A program made the position numbers and the translations under genes. From assembly GCA_900547975.1 (NCBI GenBank), contig URIX01000047.1:1-13266 (forward strand): 13,266 nucleotides of DNA. Reading direction: 5' to 3'. Each line of letters starts with the position of its first letter. Positions within the stretch are counted from its first letter, which is position 1. The stretch is from an uncultured Eubacteriales bacterium. GTDB lineage: Bacteria; Bacillota; Clostridia; Christensenellales; CAG-917. This document shows, one piece after another, positions 5,091 through 13,130 of this stretch. The notes beneath the pieces were generated by a model that saw only the letters and a list, made by a program, of their open reading frames with translations, did no database searches and was not told the DNA's origin.

Positions 5091-6608
5091 ATGAACATAA
5101 ATTTAGTTTTTGAATTTCTCAAAGCCTTTCTCGGCGCGTTTTACGACAAAGGTATCGGCAGTATTTTTTGGGGGATTCTGCATATTTTCTACAACGAAGG
5201 ATATGCTGACGCTTTCAAGAATTACACCGAATATTTCGGCGCGGGCGAGTGGGCTGTCGCAATCATATTTATTCTGTTGATCGTTGCGGCTATAGTTGCC
5301 ATAATCGTGTTGGCGGCACTCGGCATACGCAAACTCGCAAGGCTTCAAAAAGCCAAAGTTTTGCCGCAGGATCTCGTTGAAGAATGCGCGAATCTCAAGA
5401 AGCAAATCATCAAAATGTCGGCTGAAAAAGACCGTATTCTCGGTATGCGCGTGAGCGATATAGGCAATTACGATGGCGAAGAAGAAGGCGAGGGCGGCGA
5501 GAAGAAAGAGGAACAATCCCCCACGGGCGAGTCGCGCTTCTACAAACTCACCGAAATCGACAAAATCTACGAGAATTACGTTCCGCCGGTGTACGACGAC
5601 GAAATCACGTTGCCCGAACTTTGCGACCGTTTCCGCAATTTTGCTTGCTCGCGTATGCGTCTTTACTACAATCCGCGCATAATCCGCCTGTTTATCGCAG
5701 GTATGTCGACGTCGCGTCTTATGATTTTGCAAGGTATATCCGGTACGGGAAAAACCTCGCTTCCGCACGCAATGGGTATATTCCTCAACAATCCCGCGAC
5801 GATAGCGTCCGTTCAGCCGTCTTGGCGTGACCGCACCGAACTTTTCGGCTACTTCAACGAATTTACTAAGCGTTTCAACGAAACCGAAGTTTTGAAAAAG
5901 ATGTACGAGGCAACTTGGAACGACCAAATTTACCTCACCGTTCTCGACGAAATGAACATCGCGCGCGTTGAGTATTATTTCGCGGAAATGTTGTCAATTC
6001 TCGAAATGCCATCACGCGACGAGTGGATTGTCGACCTCGTGCCGTCGGGCTGGCCTAACGACCCAAAACATATCGACAAAGGTCGTTTCAGACTTCCGCA
6101 AAATATGTGGTTTATCGGTACGGCAAACAACGACGACTCGACGTTTGCAATATCGGATAAGGTTTATGACCGTGCTATGCCTATCAACATCAACAGCAAG
6201 GGCGTACCGTTCGATGCACCGTGGGCGGACAACATCTTCATCAGTTACAAGCACCTCGAAGCGATGTTCAAAGAGTCGCAAGAGATATACAAGGTGTCGC
6301 AAGACATTCTCGACAAAGTCAATTTGTTGGACGACTACGTTATCGAGCATTTCCGCCTCGCGTTCGGAAACCGTATCGTGAAGCAACTCAAAGAGTTTGT
6401 TCCGTCCTACGTCGGCTGCGGCGGCACGGAAATCGACGGACTCGACTACGTTCTCTGCAACAAGATATTCCGTAAGTTCGAATCGCTCAACTTGTCCTAC
6501 ATTCGTGACGAAATCGACGGCTTGATTTTGTATTTGAGCGAACTATTCGGCGAAGAGAATATGCAAGAGAGCAAAGAGTATATCAACAGACTCAAAAAAC
6601 TCTTCTAA
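5091..6608 (+). CDS. Membrane-anchored McrB-like AAA+ ATPase
   Basis: 505 residues. The N-terminus has two hydrophobic stretches (about 3-18 and 22-34) and a strong membrane segment at 54-78, then a basic stretch, a helical region (about 95-120) and an acidic linker (129-142). The ATPase core follows: Walker A GISGTGKT (215-222), WRDRTELFGYFN (245-256), Walker B YLTVLDEMNIAR (281-292, Asp286/Glu287), sensor-1 FIGTANND (341-348) and DRAM with Arg361. The LDEMNIARVEYYF style is typical of McrB/dynein-related AAA proteins. McrB itself is soluble with an N-terminal DNA-recognition domain; here a membrane anchor takes that place. No nuclease or DNA-binding motif is seen. The next gene encodes a DUF2357-like protein, a known kind of McrB-type partner. 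There is no clear Shine-Dalgarno. The ATPase family is secure; the role is not. Confidence 0.88.
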   Translation: MNINLVFEFLKAFLGAFYDKGIGSIFWGILHIFYNEGYADAFKNYTEYFGAGEWAVAIIFILLIVAAIVAIIVLAALGIRKLARLQKAKVLPQDLVEECANLKKQIIKMSAEKDRILGMRVSDIGNYDGEEEGEGGEKKEEQSPTGESRFYKLTEIDKIYENYVPPVYDDEITLPELCDRFRNFACSRMRLYYNPRIIRLFIAGMSTSRLMILQGISGTGKTSLPHAMGIFLNNPATIASVQPSWRDRTELFGYFNEFTKRFNETEVLKKMYEATWNDQIYLTVLDEMNIARVEYYFAEMLSILEMPSRDEWIVDLVPSGWPNDPKHIDKGRFRLPQNMWFIGTANNDDSTFAISDKVYDRAMPININSKGVPFDAPWADNIFISYKHLEAMFKESQEIYKVSQDILDKVNLLDDYVIEHFRLAFGNRIVKQLKEFVPSYVGCGGTEIDGLDYVLCNKIFRKFESLNLSYIRDEIDGLILYLSELFGEENMQESKEYINRLKKLF

Positions 6609-6621
6609 TGCGTGACGTTAG

Positions 6622-6679
6622 AATTAATAATTAATAATTAATAATTAATAATTGCGGGTGGGGGCTTGCCCCCACGCCC
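6622..6679. repeat. AT-heptamer plus GC-hairpin element, copy 1
   Basis: About four and a half copies of the heptamer AATTAAT, then a hairpin GGGTGGGGGC-TT-GCCCCCACGCCC (6656-6679). It starts 14 bases after the ATPase stop codon. A sibling sits right after dprA at 13131-13197. No T-run follows, so it is not a standard terminator, though it may still slow or end transcription. Confidence 0.7.
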
Positions 6680-6779
6680 AATGAATAATTAGAGCGTGTA
6701 GCAAAATACTACGTCTTAAAATTCCACCTTATCAATCTATCCGTTAGAGTGGAAGAAAGTCAATAAATCTCATAAAAGT
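6680..6779 (+). promoter_or_regulatory. Leader of the DUF2357-like gene with a weak hairpin
   Basis: TTCCAC (6722-6727) pairs with GTGGAA (6749-6754). No -35/-10 pair with proper spacing was found and no Shine-Dalgarno precedes the ATG at 6780. Transcription probably continues from the ATPase gene. Confidence 0.35.
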
Positions 6780-9407
6780 ATGGCAGACAACAAGATTACC
6801 AGAGAAGTGTACAGACAGTACGCCGATAAGATTGTTTCCGTCCTCAACAAAGAGGGCTTTTATGAGCAATTCAAAAAACGAGTCGATAAAGGCGCGTCAA
6901 ATTTCAAACTCGCAAAAAAACGCCTCGTTCAAGACATCTCGATAGACTGGATAGACACAATCGAGGGCATTTTGCCAAACCTCGATACCATCGTGCGTAA
7001 CCCGAGAAAATTCATCGTTCAGGAAGAAGATATCGTGGACGTGTCGCTTGCAAGAAGTATCTCGACGGAATCCGTCAAATTCCTTGCTCAGCACACGAAT
7101 ATGATTTCGAAAGTGGACGAAAAAACGGGTGACGTCACGCCGTCCAAAATCCTCAATATCACAAAAGAGGAATCCTTCGAGATTTACGAAAACCGCTTTA
7201 TTTACACGCTTCTTCTCAAACTAAAAGACTTCGTTACTATGCGTTACGACAAGATAAAAAAGGCGTCGGCAACGCAGGACGTTCTCGAACTCGACATAGA
7301 ATCGAGATTCAATCTTCCGAGCAAAAAGATAACTTACAGAACGGAATATTTTGCTCAATTAAGTTTTGACGAGGTTATGCGCCTCGACCCCGACACGCTC
7401 ACGAAAATCGAGCGAGTTGCCAAAATCGACCGCATTATAACCGACTTTTTGTCCTCGTCCTTTGCAAAATCAATGCGCAATTCCGCGCCCGTCCGTCCGC
7501 CTATTATGCGTACGAACGTCATTTTGAAAGAGCCTAACTTCAAAAAGGCGCTTACTCTTTGGCAATTTATCGAAACATATCAGCAATCGGCAGGCTTTTC
7601 CACGTCCGATGAAGTCGAGGACTACGACATAGACGACGAAAGCGAGCAAAGGCTTCGCAGTATGGTCACTCTCAACACTATGGTTTTCGAGAGTTTGTAC
7701 GACCAGTGCGAGACTGATATGGATATGGAAGACAAAGATTTTGCCGATTTCTTGCGCGTTGGCAAAATGGACTTTGAAAAGGACAAAATCGACCGCGACG
7801 AGTACTCTCAAAAACTCGACGACGAAAAGGAAAACGAGGACGAAAAAGAGAACGTCGAGAAAGTGAAACCCGAGGAAAACGAGGAAGCGGAAAAGGAAAT
7901 CCCGCCCGAAACCGAACCCGAAACTCCGCCTGAGCAGCAAGAGGAACAACCGCAAGAACAAGAGTCGGAAACTCCGCCCGAAATCGAAGAAAAAGAGATA
8001 GAAAAAGAGATCGAAAAACCGCAAGAGATAGAAAAAGAGGTCGTCGTAGAACACCCGGTGGAGGTCGAGCGTTTCAAAGAAATGCCGCCTAAAGCGGATC
8101 AGGAAGAAGTTGATCTCGAACCCGACGCGGAAAAATTCGATCAGCACTTGTTTGAAGTCCGCAAGATATTCAAACGTCCCGACGACGATAAAATCAAGCA
8201 AGAGGAAATCATCAAGGCACGCGACGCAATCGACCGTTGCCTTGCGTCCTATCGCAGAATCAAACAAGAGGAACTCGACGAGCGCGACAGACAAGAACGC
8301 ATACGCCGCCGCAGAGAGGACATCAGAAAGCGCGCCGAAGCGTTCAGAAAACAGCGTGAAGAACTCGAAAGAAACGCGGATTCGGCAACCGATTCGGCAT
8401 ACTTCGGCATGGACCCGTTCAGTTTCCAAAAGGCGAAGATTCAAGAGAAGAAGCGCATAGAGGAAGAAGCAAAGCGCAAGGAAGCGCTAAAGTTCGACAA
8501 GCGCGAAAACCTCGAATTAGAGGACAAAAACACCGAGAATATAAACAAGTCCATCGACGAGATGGAAAAAGCGCGTAAAGAAAAAGCGGCGCGAGATATG
8601 AGAATAGATCACGCACTCGACGCGATAGATTCCGTTATGCCCATAGACGGCGAGATTTCGCCGCAAAAGACGAAACAAAAAGTCGTTCTACCCGTCGTAA
8701 ACGAGCAAGAAAGCACGGCGGCGCAAGAGCCTCAAAACGTTGAGCCCGAAGCGCAAAACGTCGATGACGTCGACGTCAAAGCGGAAAAGCCCTCTTCAAC
8801 GGCTCAAAAGAAAGGCAAAGTGCGCATAGCAAAGGCGCAAGAAATCAATGCGTGGACGGAAGAAGAAAAACCGCGCAGAAAACTCAATCTCTCGCCCGTT
8901 GACGAAACGAAAGTAGCCGTGGGCGAAGTGCACGTCAAGAGCGCCGATAAGGTTACGCCGTGGGGCGAAAACGCCGAACTCGGAAAAATCGAAACCGAGC
9001 AGGAAAAGCCCAAACGCAAGTATAATCGCAAGCCCAAGCAAGAGCAAACCGTCGAACAGACGGGCGAAATCGCAAGCGAAAATGCGGTCGAAAACGTCGA
9101 GAACACCGCAGAAAAAGTGGCTGAAACGGACAGCGAAAACGTCGAAAAACGCACCGAAAAAGCATCGAAATTCGCTCGAAACGCGGCAAAGAACGAGGAA
9201 GTTCAAGCCAACAAACCGGTGTCGGAATTGCGCATAAACATCGGCACAAGAATAGAAGATACGCAAGGTATGGGCATACACTTCAAGAGCGACGAAAAGA
9301 TAGTGCCGTGGGGTGTCGGCGTAACTTTCAAAAATCAGGACACCGAAAAAAAACCGAAGCGCAAATACAATCGTAAGCCCAAAAACGACGAAGAATCGCA
9401 AGACTGA
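6780..9407 (+). CDS. DUF2357-like protein with long charged tail
   Basis: 875 residues. Residues 1-270 look like a DUF2357 domain: STESVKFLAQHT (95-106), GDVTPSKIL (117-125), YENRF (136-140) and RPPIMRTNVILKEP ending in TLWQFIE (about 239-265). Relatives usually continue into a PD-(D/E)xK nuclease; I see none. Instead come an acidic Glu/Pro stretch (about 345-430), a strongly basic/acidic helical region likely to form coiled coil (about 460-610), and a tail with three related segments: KAQEINAW...KPRRKLN (about 680-704), HVKSADKVTPWG...KPKRKYNRKPK (about 717-752) and HFKSDEKIVPWG...KPKRKYNRKPK (833-869). The basic ends could bind nucleic acid or acidic polymer. It probably works with the AAA+ protein just upstream. 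Family assignment is from memory of motifs. The ATG lacks a Shine-Dalgarno, but no better start is seen. Confidence 0.75.
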   Translation: MADNKITREVYRQYADKIVSVLNKEGFYEQFKKRVDKGASNFKLAKKRLVQDISIDWIDTIEGILPNLDTIVRNPRKFIVQEEDIVDVSLARSISTESVKFLAQHTNMISKVDEKTGDVTPSKILNITKEESFEIYENRFIYTLLLKLKDFVTMRYDKIKKASATQDVLELDIESRFNLPSKKITYRTEYFAQLSFDEVMRLDPDTLTKIERVAKIDRIITDFLSSSFAKSMRNSAPVRPPIMRTNVILKEPNFKKALTLWQFIETYQQSAGFSTSDEVEDYDIDDESEQRLRSMVTLNTMVFESLYDQCETDMDMEDKDFADFLRVGKMDFEKDKIDRDEYSQKLDDEKENEDEKENVEKVKPEENEEAEKEIPPETEPETPPEQQEEQPQEQESETPPEIEEKEIEKEIEKPQEIEKEVVVEHPVEVERFKEMPPKADQEEVDLEPDAEKFDQHLFEVRKIFKRPDDDKIKQEEIIKARDAIDRCLASYRRIKQEELDERDRQERIRRRREDIRKRAEAFRKQREELERNADSATDSAYFGMDPFSFQKAKIQEKKRIEEEAKRKEALKFDKRENLELEDKNTENINKSIDEMEKARKEKAARDMRIDHALDAIDSVMPIDGEISPQKTKQKVVLPVVNEQESTAAQEPQNVEPEAQNVDDVDVKAEKPSSTAQKKGKVRIAKAQEINAWTEEEKPRRKLNLSPVDETKVAVGEVHVKSADKVTPWGENAELGKIETEQEKPKRKYNRKPKQEQTVEQTGEIASENAVENVENTAEKVAETDSENVEKRTEKASKFARNAAKNEEVQANKPVSELRINIGTRIEDTQGMGIHFKSDEKIVPWGVGVTFKNQDTEKKPKRKYNRKPKNDEESQD

Positions 9408-9425
9408 TACGAAGAATCGCAAGAC
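9388..9425 (+). repeat. 21-bp-offset duplication across the stop codon
   Basis: ACGAAGAATCGCAAGAC occurs at 9388-9404 and 9409-9425. The copies are 21 bp (seven codons) apart and in frame, with the TGA stop between them. Reading past TGA would add YEESQDIFTKS before a TAA. Confidence 0.85.
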
Positions 9426-9495
9426 ATATTCACTAAATCATAAGTCTGATATCGAACGTAATTGCGAGCAATAGCAAGCATAAAACGGCAAAAAA

Positions 9496-10227
9496 ATGAA
9501 GAACAACGAGCAATCAAAAGCAAAGAAAATTTACAACGTCGCGTCAACTGTGGTCGTGGCGTTGATTTTCGTGTTTATGATTGTCGTGGTTGCCGTTATG
9601 CTCATACAGAAAAACAGCGGCGGCGAAAGCAAGATTTTCGGCTACTATATGTACGACGTGCTCACGGACAGTATGAGCGGCACGATAGAACCCGGCGACG
9701 TGATTTTGTGCAAAGCCGTCGAGGACGTAAACGAGCTGAAAGAGGGGGATATAATCACTTTCAAAGCGCCCAACGGCAACTACAACGAAACGCACCGCAT
9801 AATCGAAATCGCAAGAAACGAGGACGGTTCAATCAAGTATTTCAAGACCAAAGGCGACAACGCGAAAGAGGCGGACAGTTGGGAATTAAAACCCGAAAAC
9901 GTCAAGGCAAAATACGTCAAAAAGTCGGTTTTTATCGGCGGTTTGCGCCGCTTTATGAAGCACTGGTACGGCTACGTCACAGTGGTGGTCATTCCGCTTT
10001 GCGTGGTGTTTGCGCTGATAATCGCGGGATTTGTCAAAGACAAGGTTGCGCTTGAGAGCGAGAAAGAAAAAGACAAGGCGATAAGCATATCCGACATAAG
10101 CGACGATGACAAAAAGAAGTTGCTTGAAAACTATTTGAACGAAACCGAAAACGCCGAAAACATCTCCAAAACCGAAGAAAACGACGACAATAAACGCGCT
10201 GAAACACAAGAAAACGACGAGAATTAA
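9496..10227 (+). CDS. Second SipW-type signal peptidase I
   Basis: 243 residues. A membrane segment at about 15-37 is followed by DVLTDSMSGTIEPGD with catalytic Ser59, NETHRII with His100, and KTKGDN at 118-122, the Ser/His signature of SipW/ER-type peptidases. A second membrane segment lies at about 160-180, then a tail of about 60 residues that is Asp/Glu/Lys/Asn-rich. It is a paralogue of the enzyme at 3946-4905 but lacks the larger insertions between His and the second membrane segment. Both tails contain a similar short motif, here SISDISDDDKKKLLENYL, there a SVDGLSDEEKRRL stretch. The start ATG follows an A-rich stretch without a Shine-Dalgarno, 88 bases after the DUF2357-like gene, so it probably shares that transcript. 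It likely cleaves SipW-type signal peptides; which of the two enzymes serves which substrate cannot be told. Confidence 0.9.
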   Translation: MKNNEQSKAKKIYNVASTVVVALIFVFMIVVVAVMLIQKNSGGESKIFGYYMYDVLTDSMSGTIEPGDVILCKAVEDVNELKEGDIITFKAPNGNYNETHRIIEIARNEDGSIKYFKTKGDNAKEADSWELKPENVKAKYVKKSVFIGGLRRFMKHWYGYVTVVVIPLCVVFALIIAGFVKDKVALESEKEKDKAISISDISDDDKKKLLENYLNETENAENISKTEENDDNKRAETQENDEN

Positions 10228-10462
10228 TCGCACCTAAATCGACAAAAATTGCAACTGAAATCGAATCGAAAGCGGCGGAAAAAGCAATGAAAAATGCACT
10301 AAAAACGACGACTTGTCGAAGAATTAAGCGGAAAATTTCAAACTTCGCTCGACTTTAATCGTATTTTAAGAAAAAAAACTTCAAAAATATTTTTTTGCGG
10401 AATCTAAACGAGTATATCGCGCTTACATACACGCTTTGCGTTTTGGGGCGCGATAAATTTTA
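10228..10462. other. Intergenic stretch, no gene seen
   Basis: A/T-rich with only weak pairing (GTCGAAG with CTTCGCTCGAC near 10315-10355), followed by a loosely T-rich segment that might end the upstream transcript inefficiently. No frame with a ribosome site on either strand. Confidence 0.4.
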
Positions 10463-10491
10463 TTGCGTTTTTGCGTGCGCTATGCTAATAT
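10463..10491 (+). promoter_or_regulatory. Extended -10 promoter of comM-dprA
   Basis: TTGCGT (10463-10468), 17-bp spacer, TAATAT (10486-10491) preceded by TGC, giving an extended -10 (TGnTAATAT). Predicted start near 10498; AGGGGAT at 10513-10519 precedes the comM ATG. Confidence 0.72.
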
Positions 10492-10523
10492 AAAAAAACT
10501 AAATATATATATTAGGGGATATT

Positions 10524-12050
10524 ATGCTCGCAAAGATATTAAGTTACGCTCTCGACGGATTGACGGGATACGCCGTCGACGTCGAAGTGGACATAAACAG
10601 CGGATTGCCCGGCTACGATATGGTCGGTCTTGCTTCGACCGCAACAAAAGAGAGCAAGGAAAGAGTGCGCTCTGCAATCAAAAACAGCGGATTTCAATAT
10701 CCCGCAAAACGCATAATCGTCAATCTCGCGCCTGCCGACACCAAAAAAGAAGGCCCCGTGTTCGACCTTGCGGTCGCGCTCGGTATTATGGCGGCAACCG
10801 GTCAACTCGAAAACAAAGCCTACAAGCAGTACGTCATCATCGGCGAGTTGTCGCTCAACGGCGAACTTCGCCACGTCAACGGTATTATGCCGTTGCTCAT
10901 ATCCGCAATGCAAGCGGGACATCGCAAGTTTATCATTCCCGCCTCGAACGCAAGAGAAGCGAGTTTCATCGAGGGCATAGACGTTTACGCGCTCGAAACC
11001 TTGCGCGACGTCGTGGAAATGCTCTCGGGCGTGGTTTACGAAAAAGTGCCGTCGTCGACGTATGAATCCGCTTGCGAAAATCACGGCTACGGCGTTGATT
11101 TTGCCGACGTAAAAGGGCAGACTGTTGCAAAGCGCGCGCTTGAAATCGCGGTTGCGGGCGGACATAACGCGCTTATGATAGGACCGCCCGGGGCAGGCAA
11201 AACCATGCTCGCAAAATGCGTGCCTACCATTATGCCCGAAATGACGTTCGAAGAAGCAATCGAGGTGACAAAGATTCATTCGGTCGCGGGCATACTCGAC
11301 AGCAGCGTCGGAATCGTGACTACGAGACCGTTCAGAACGCCGCATCACACGACCACCGTTCCCGCACTCGTAGGCGGCGGCGCAAAGGCGAAACCGGGCG
11401 AGGTGAGCCTTGCAAATCACGGCGTACTGTTTCTTGACGAAATGCCCGAATATTCCCGTCATGCGCTCGAAACTCTGCGCCAGCCCCTCGAAGACAGGCG
11501 CGTCACCGTGTCGAGAGTGCAACAAACGACGGAATATCCAGCAAACTTTATGCTCATCGCGTCTATGAATCCCTGTCCGTGCGGAAACTACGGCTCGAAA
11601 AATCAAATTTGCCGTTGCACGCCGTCGCAGATTCACAACTACGTATCCAAACTCAGCGGTCCGCTTATGGACAGAATAGATTTGCAAATCGAAGTTGATA
11701 ATATTTCGTACGACGAATTGCGCACCAAGCAAGAGGGTGAAACGTCGGCGGAAATCAAGAAACGCATAAACAGAGTTCGCGCTCTGCAAAGAGAGAGATT
11801 CGCAAAAGACGGCATATCCACAAACGCCGAAATGGGGTCGAGAGAACTTGCAAAATACTGCCAAATCGACGAAAATTGCGAGAGATTGCTCAAAAAAGCC
11901 TTTGAAAAACTCAATCTGAGCGCAAGAGGCACGACGAGGATTCTCAAAGTCGCGCGCACGATTGCCGACATCGAGGGAAGCGAAAATATCACCCCCGCGC
12001 ATATTGCGGAAGCGATACAGTACAGAGGTCTTGACAGGAAGTATAGTTGA
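10524..12050 (+). CDS. comM: ComM/YifB family Mg-chelatase-like AAA+ ATPase
   Basis: 508 residues, full length for the family. The N-terminal Lon-S5-like domain starts MLAKILSYALDG, with GLPGYDMVGL (27-36) and later a KKEGPVFDLAVAL stretch. The AAA+ core has Walker A GPPGAGKT (220-227), Walker B VLFLDEMPE (301-309), the CPCGNYG...CRC cysteines (351, 353, 363, 365) and a C-terminal SARG (467-470) in the helical lid. In Gram-negative transformers ComM is a hexameric helicase that extends recombination of incoming DNA by branch migration. In Bacillota the YifB homologue is widespread but less studied. It has a good Shine-Dalgarno and its own extended -10 promoter, and its TGA stop overlaps the dprA start by one base. 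All expected motifs are present. Confidence 0.95.
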   Translation: MLAKILSYALDGLTGYAVDVEVDINSGLPGYDMVGLASTATKESKERVRSAIKNSGFQYPAKRIIVNLAPADTKKEGPVFDLAVALGIMAATGQLENKAYKQYVIIGELSLNGELRHVNGIMPLLISAMQAGHRKFIIPASNAREASFIEGIDVYALETLRDVVEMLSGVVYEKVPSSTYESACENHGYGVDFADVKGQTVAKRALEIAVAGGHNALMIGPPGAGKTMLAKCVPTIMPEMTFEEAIEVTKIHSVAGILDSSVGIVTTRPFRTPHHTTTVPALVGGGAKAKPGEVSLANHGVLFLDEMPEYSRHALETLRQPLEDRRVTVSRVQQTTEYPANFMLIASMNPCPCGNYGSKNQICRCTPSQIHNYVSKLSGPLMDRIDLQIEVDNISYDELRTKQEGETSAEIKKRINRVRALQRERFAKDGISTNAEMGSRELAKYCQIDENCERLLKKAFEKLNLSARGTTRILKVARTIADIEGSENITPAHIAEAIQYRGLDRKYS

Positions 12051-13129
12051 TGGACGGATTCGACAAAAACACAAAAATTTTCGTTGCGTTAAGCCTTGTC
12101 GAAGAACTTTCGGTCAAGAAAAAGTTCGCTTTGCTCGAACAATTCGACGAGCCTTGCGAACTTCAAGAAACGTTTGCGAGAGGTATTGTAGAAAAGATAC
12201 TCGGCGACCACGCAAAAGACTTTTACGCAAAACTCGAAAGAATCGATGACAGTCTGAATGAAATGCAAAAGCGCGACGTGCATTGGATAACTTTTCTTGA
12301 CGACGAGTATCCAAGGTCGCTTTCGGACGTGTATGACAAGCCGATTGTGCTGTTTGCAAAAGGCAACGTCGAGGCTTTGAAAATGCGTATTATATCCGTT
12401 GTCGGTACACGTCGTCCGACGAGGTACGGCGCCAAAGTCGCGGAAGAATTTTCGAGAGAATTTGCAAGAGCGGGGCTTTGCATTGCATCGGGTTTTGCAA
12501 GAGGCGTTGACGGAATCGCGCACAAGGCTTGCATTGATAACAACAGCGCGACGATTGCGGTGTTTGCGTGCGGACTCGACGTGATATATCCCGCAGAGCA
12601 TAGAGGACTTGCCGACGGAATTTTGGCAAACGACGGATTGCTTATAAGTGAATATCCTCTCGGCACGAAACCGCTTCAATATCACTTTCCCGATCGCAAT
12701 CGCATCGTGAGCGGAATATCAGAAGCGGTGTTTCTGCCGCAAGCGGCAAAAAAGAGCGGCTCGCTGATAACTATACGCCTTGCGATAGAGCAGGGCAAAG
12801 AGATATTCGTCGTTCCTGGCAACATCTACGACGAGGAAAACGCAGGCGGCAACGAGTTGTTGAGAGAAATGCCTCACGCGCTTGCAATATCGCCCGAAGA
12901 CGTGCTTGACGCTTTGCATATACAGCGTGAAGCGGTCAAGAAAGAACCCGTGCAGATAGGTATCGTCGAAAGCCGGATTCTCGACTCGCTGCATGACGGC
13001 GAAAGACATTTCGAGGAACTGTTGGCAGACACGGGACTCAATGTCGCAGACCTTACTAACGTGCTTTTCAACCTCGAAATAGACGGACTTATCGTCAAGA
13101 CGGCAGGAAATTATTACTCACTTGCGTGA
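12050..13129 (+). CDS. dprA: DNA processing protein DprA
   Basis: 359 residues in the usual order: an N-terminal helical region (1-75), the Rossmann core with SVVGTRRPTRYG (116-127), SGFARGVDGIAH (147-158), GLDVIYPAEH (175-184), LISEYPLG (198-205), FPDRNRIVSG (213-222), SGSLITIRLA (236-245) and VPGNI (255-259), then a C-terminal winged-helix domain (about 303-359). DprA binds incoming single-stranded DNA and loads RecA. Where many family members have VVEA before the SGS motif, this one reads FLPQAA, a small departure with the fold motifs intact. The start is the ATG at 12050, overlapping the comM stop by one base (TGATG), with AGGAAG at 12036-12041, 8 bases upstream. The gene is co-transcribed and probably translationally coupled with comM. 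Downstream lies an AT-heptamer/GC-hairpin element. Confidence 0.96.
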   Translation: MDGFDKNTKIFVALSLVEELSVKKKFALLEQFDEPCELQETFARGIVEKILGDHAKDFYAKLERIDDSLNEMQKRDVHWITFLDDEYPRSLSDVYDKPIVLFAKGNVEALKMRIISVVGTRRPTRYGAKVAEEFSREFARAGLCIASGFARGVDGIAHKACIDNNSATIAVFACGLDVIYPAEHRGLADGILANDGLLISEYPLGTKPLQYHFPDRNRIVSGISEAVFLPQAAKKSGSLITIRLAIEQGKEIFVVPGNIYDEENAGGNELLREMPHALAISPEDVLDALHIQREAVKKEPVQIGIVESRILDSLHDGERHFEELLADTGLNVADLTNVLFNLEIDGLIVKTAGNYYSLA

Positions 13130-13130
13130 G

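Noticed and set aside
6622..6679. AT-rich heptamer repeats as a replication origin
   Set aside because: No DnaA boxes (TTATCCACA-like) nearby, no dnaA/dnaN genes, and a second copy lies elsewhere in the window.
7470..8444. Long minus-strand frame rich in Phe, Leu and Arg
   Set aside because: It mirrors the Glu/Lys-rich codons of the DUF2357-like gene on the other strand (GAA/GAG giving TTC/CTC). No ribosome site and no domain.
5091..9407. A classical McrBC restriction system
   Set aside because: The ATPase is McrB-like, but it carries a membrane segment instead of a DNA-recognition domain, and I see no PD-(D/E)xK nuclease in the partner.
10539..12074. 511-codon minus-strand frame opposite comM
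   Set aside because: It is a shadow of comM, whose Walker A, Walker B and cysteine motifs are all intact on the plus strand.
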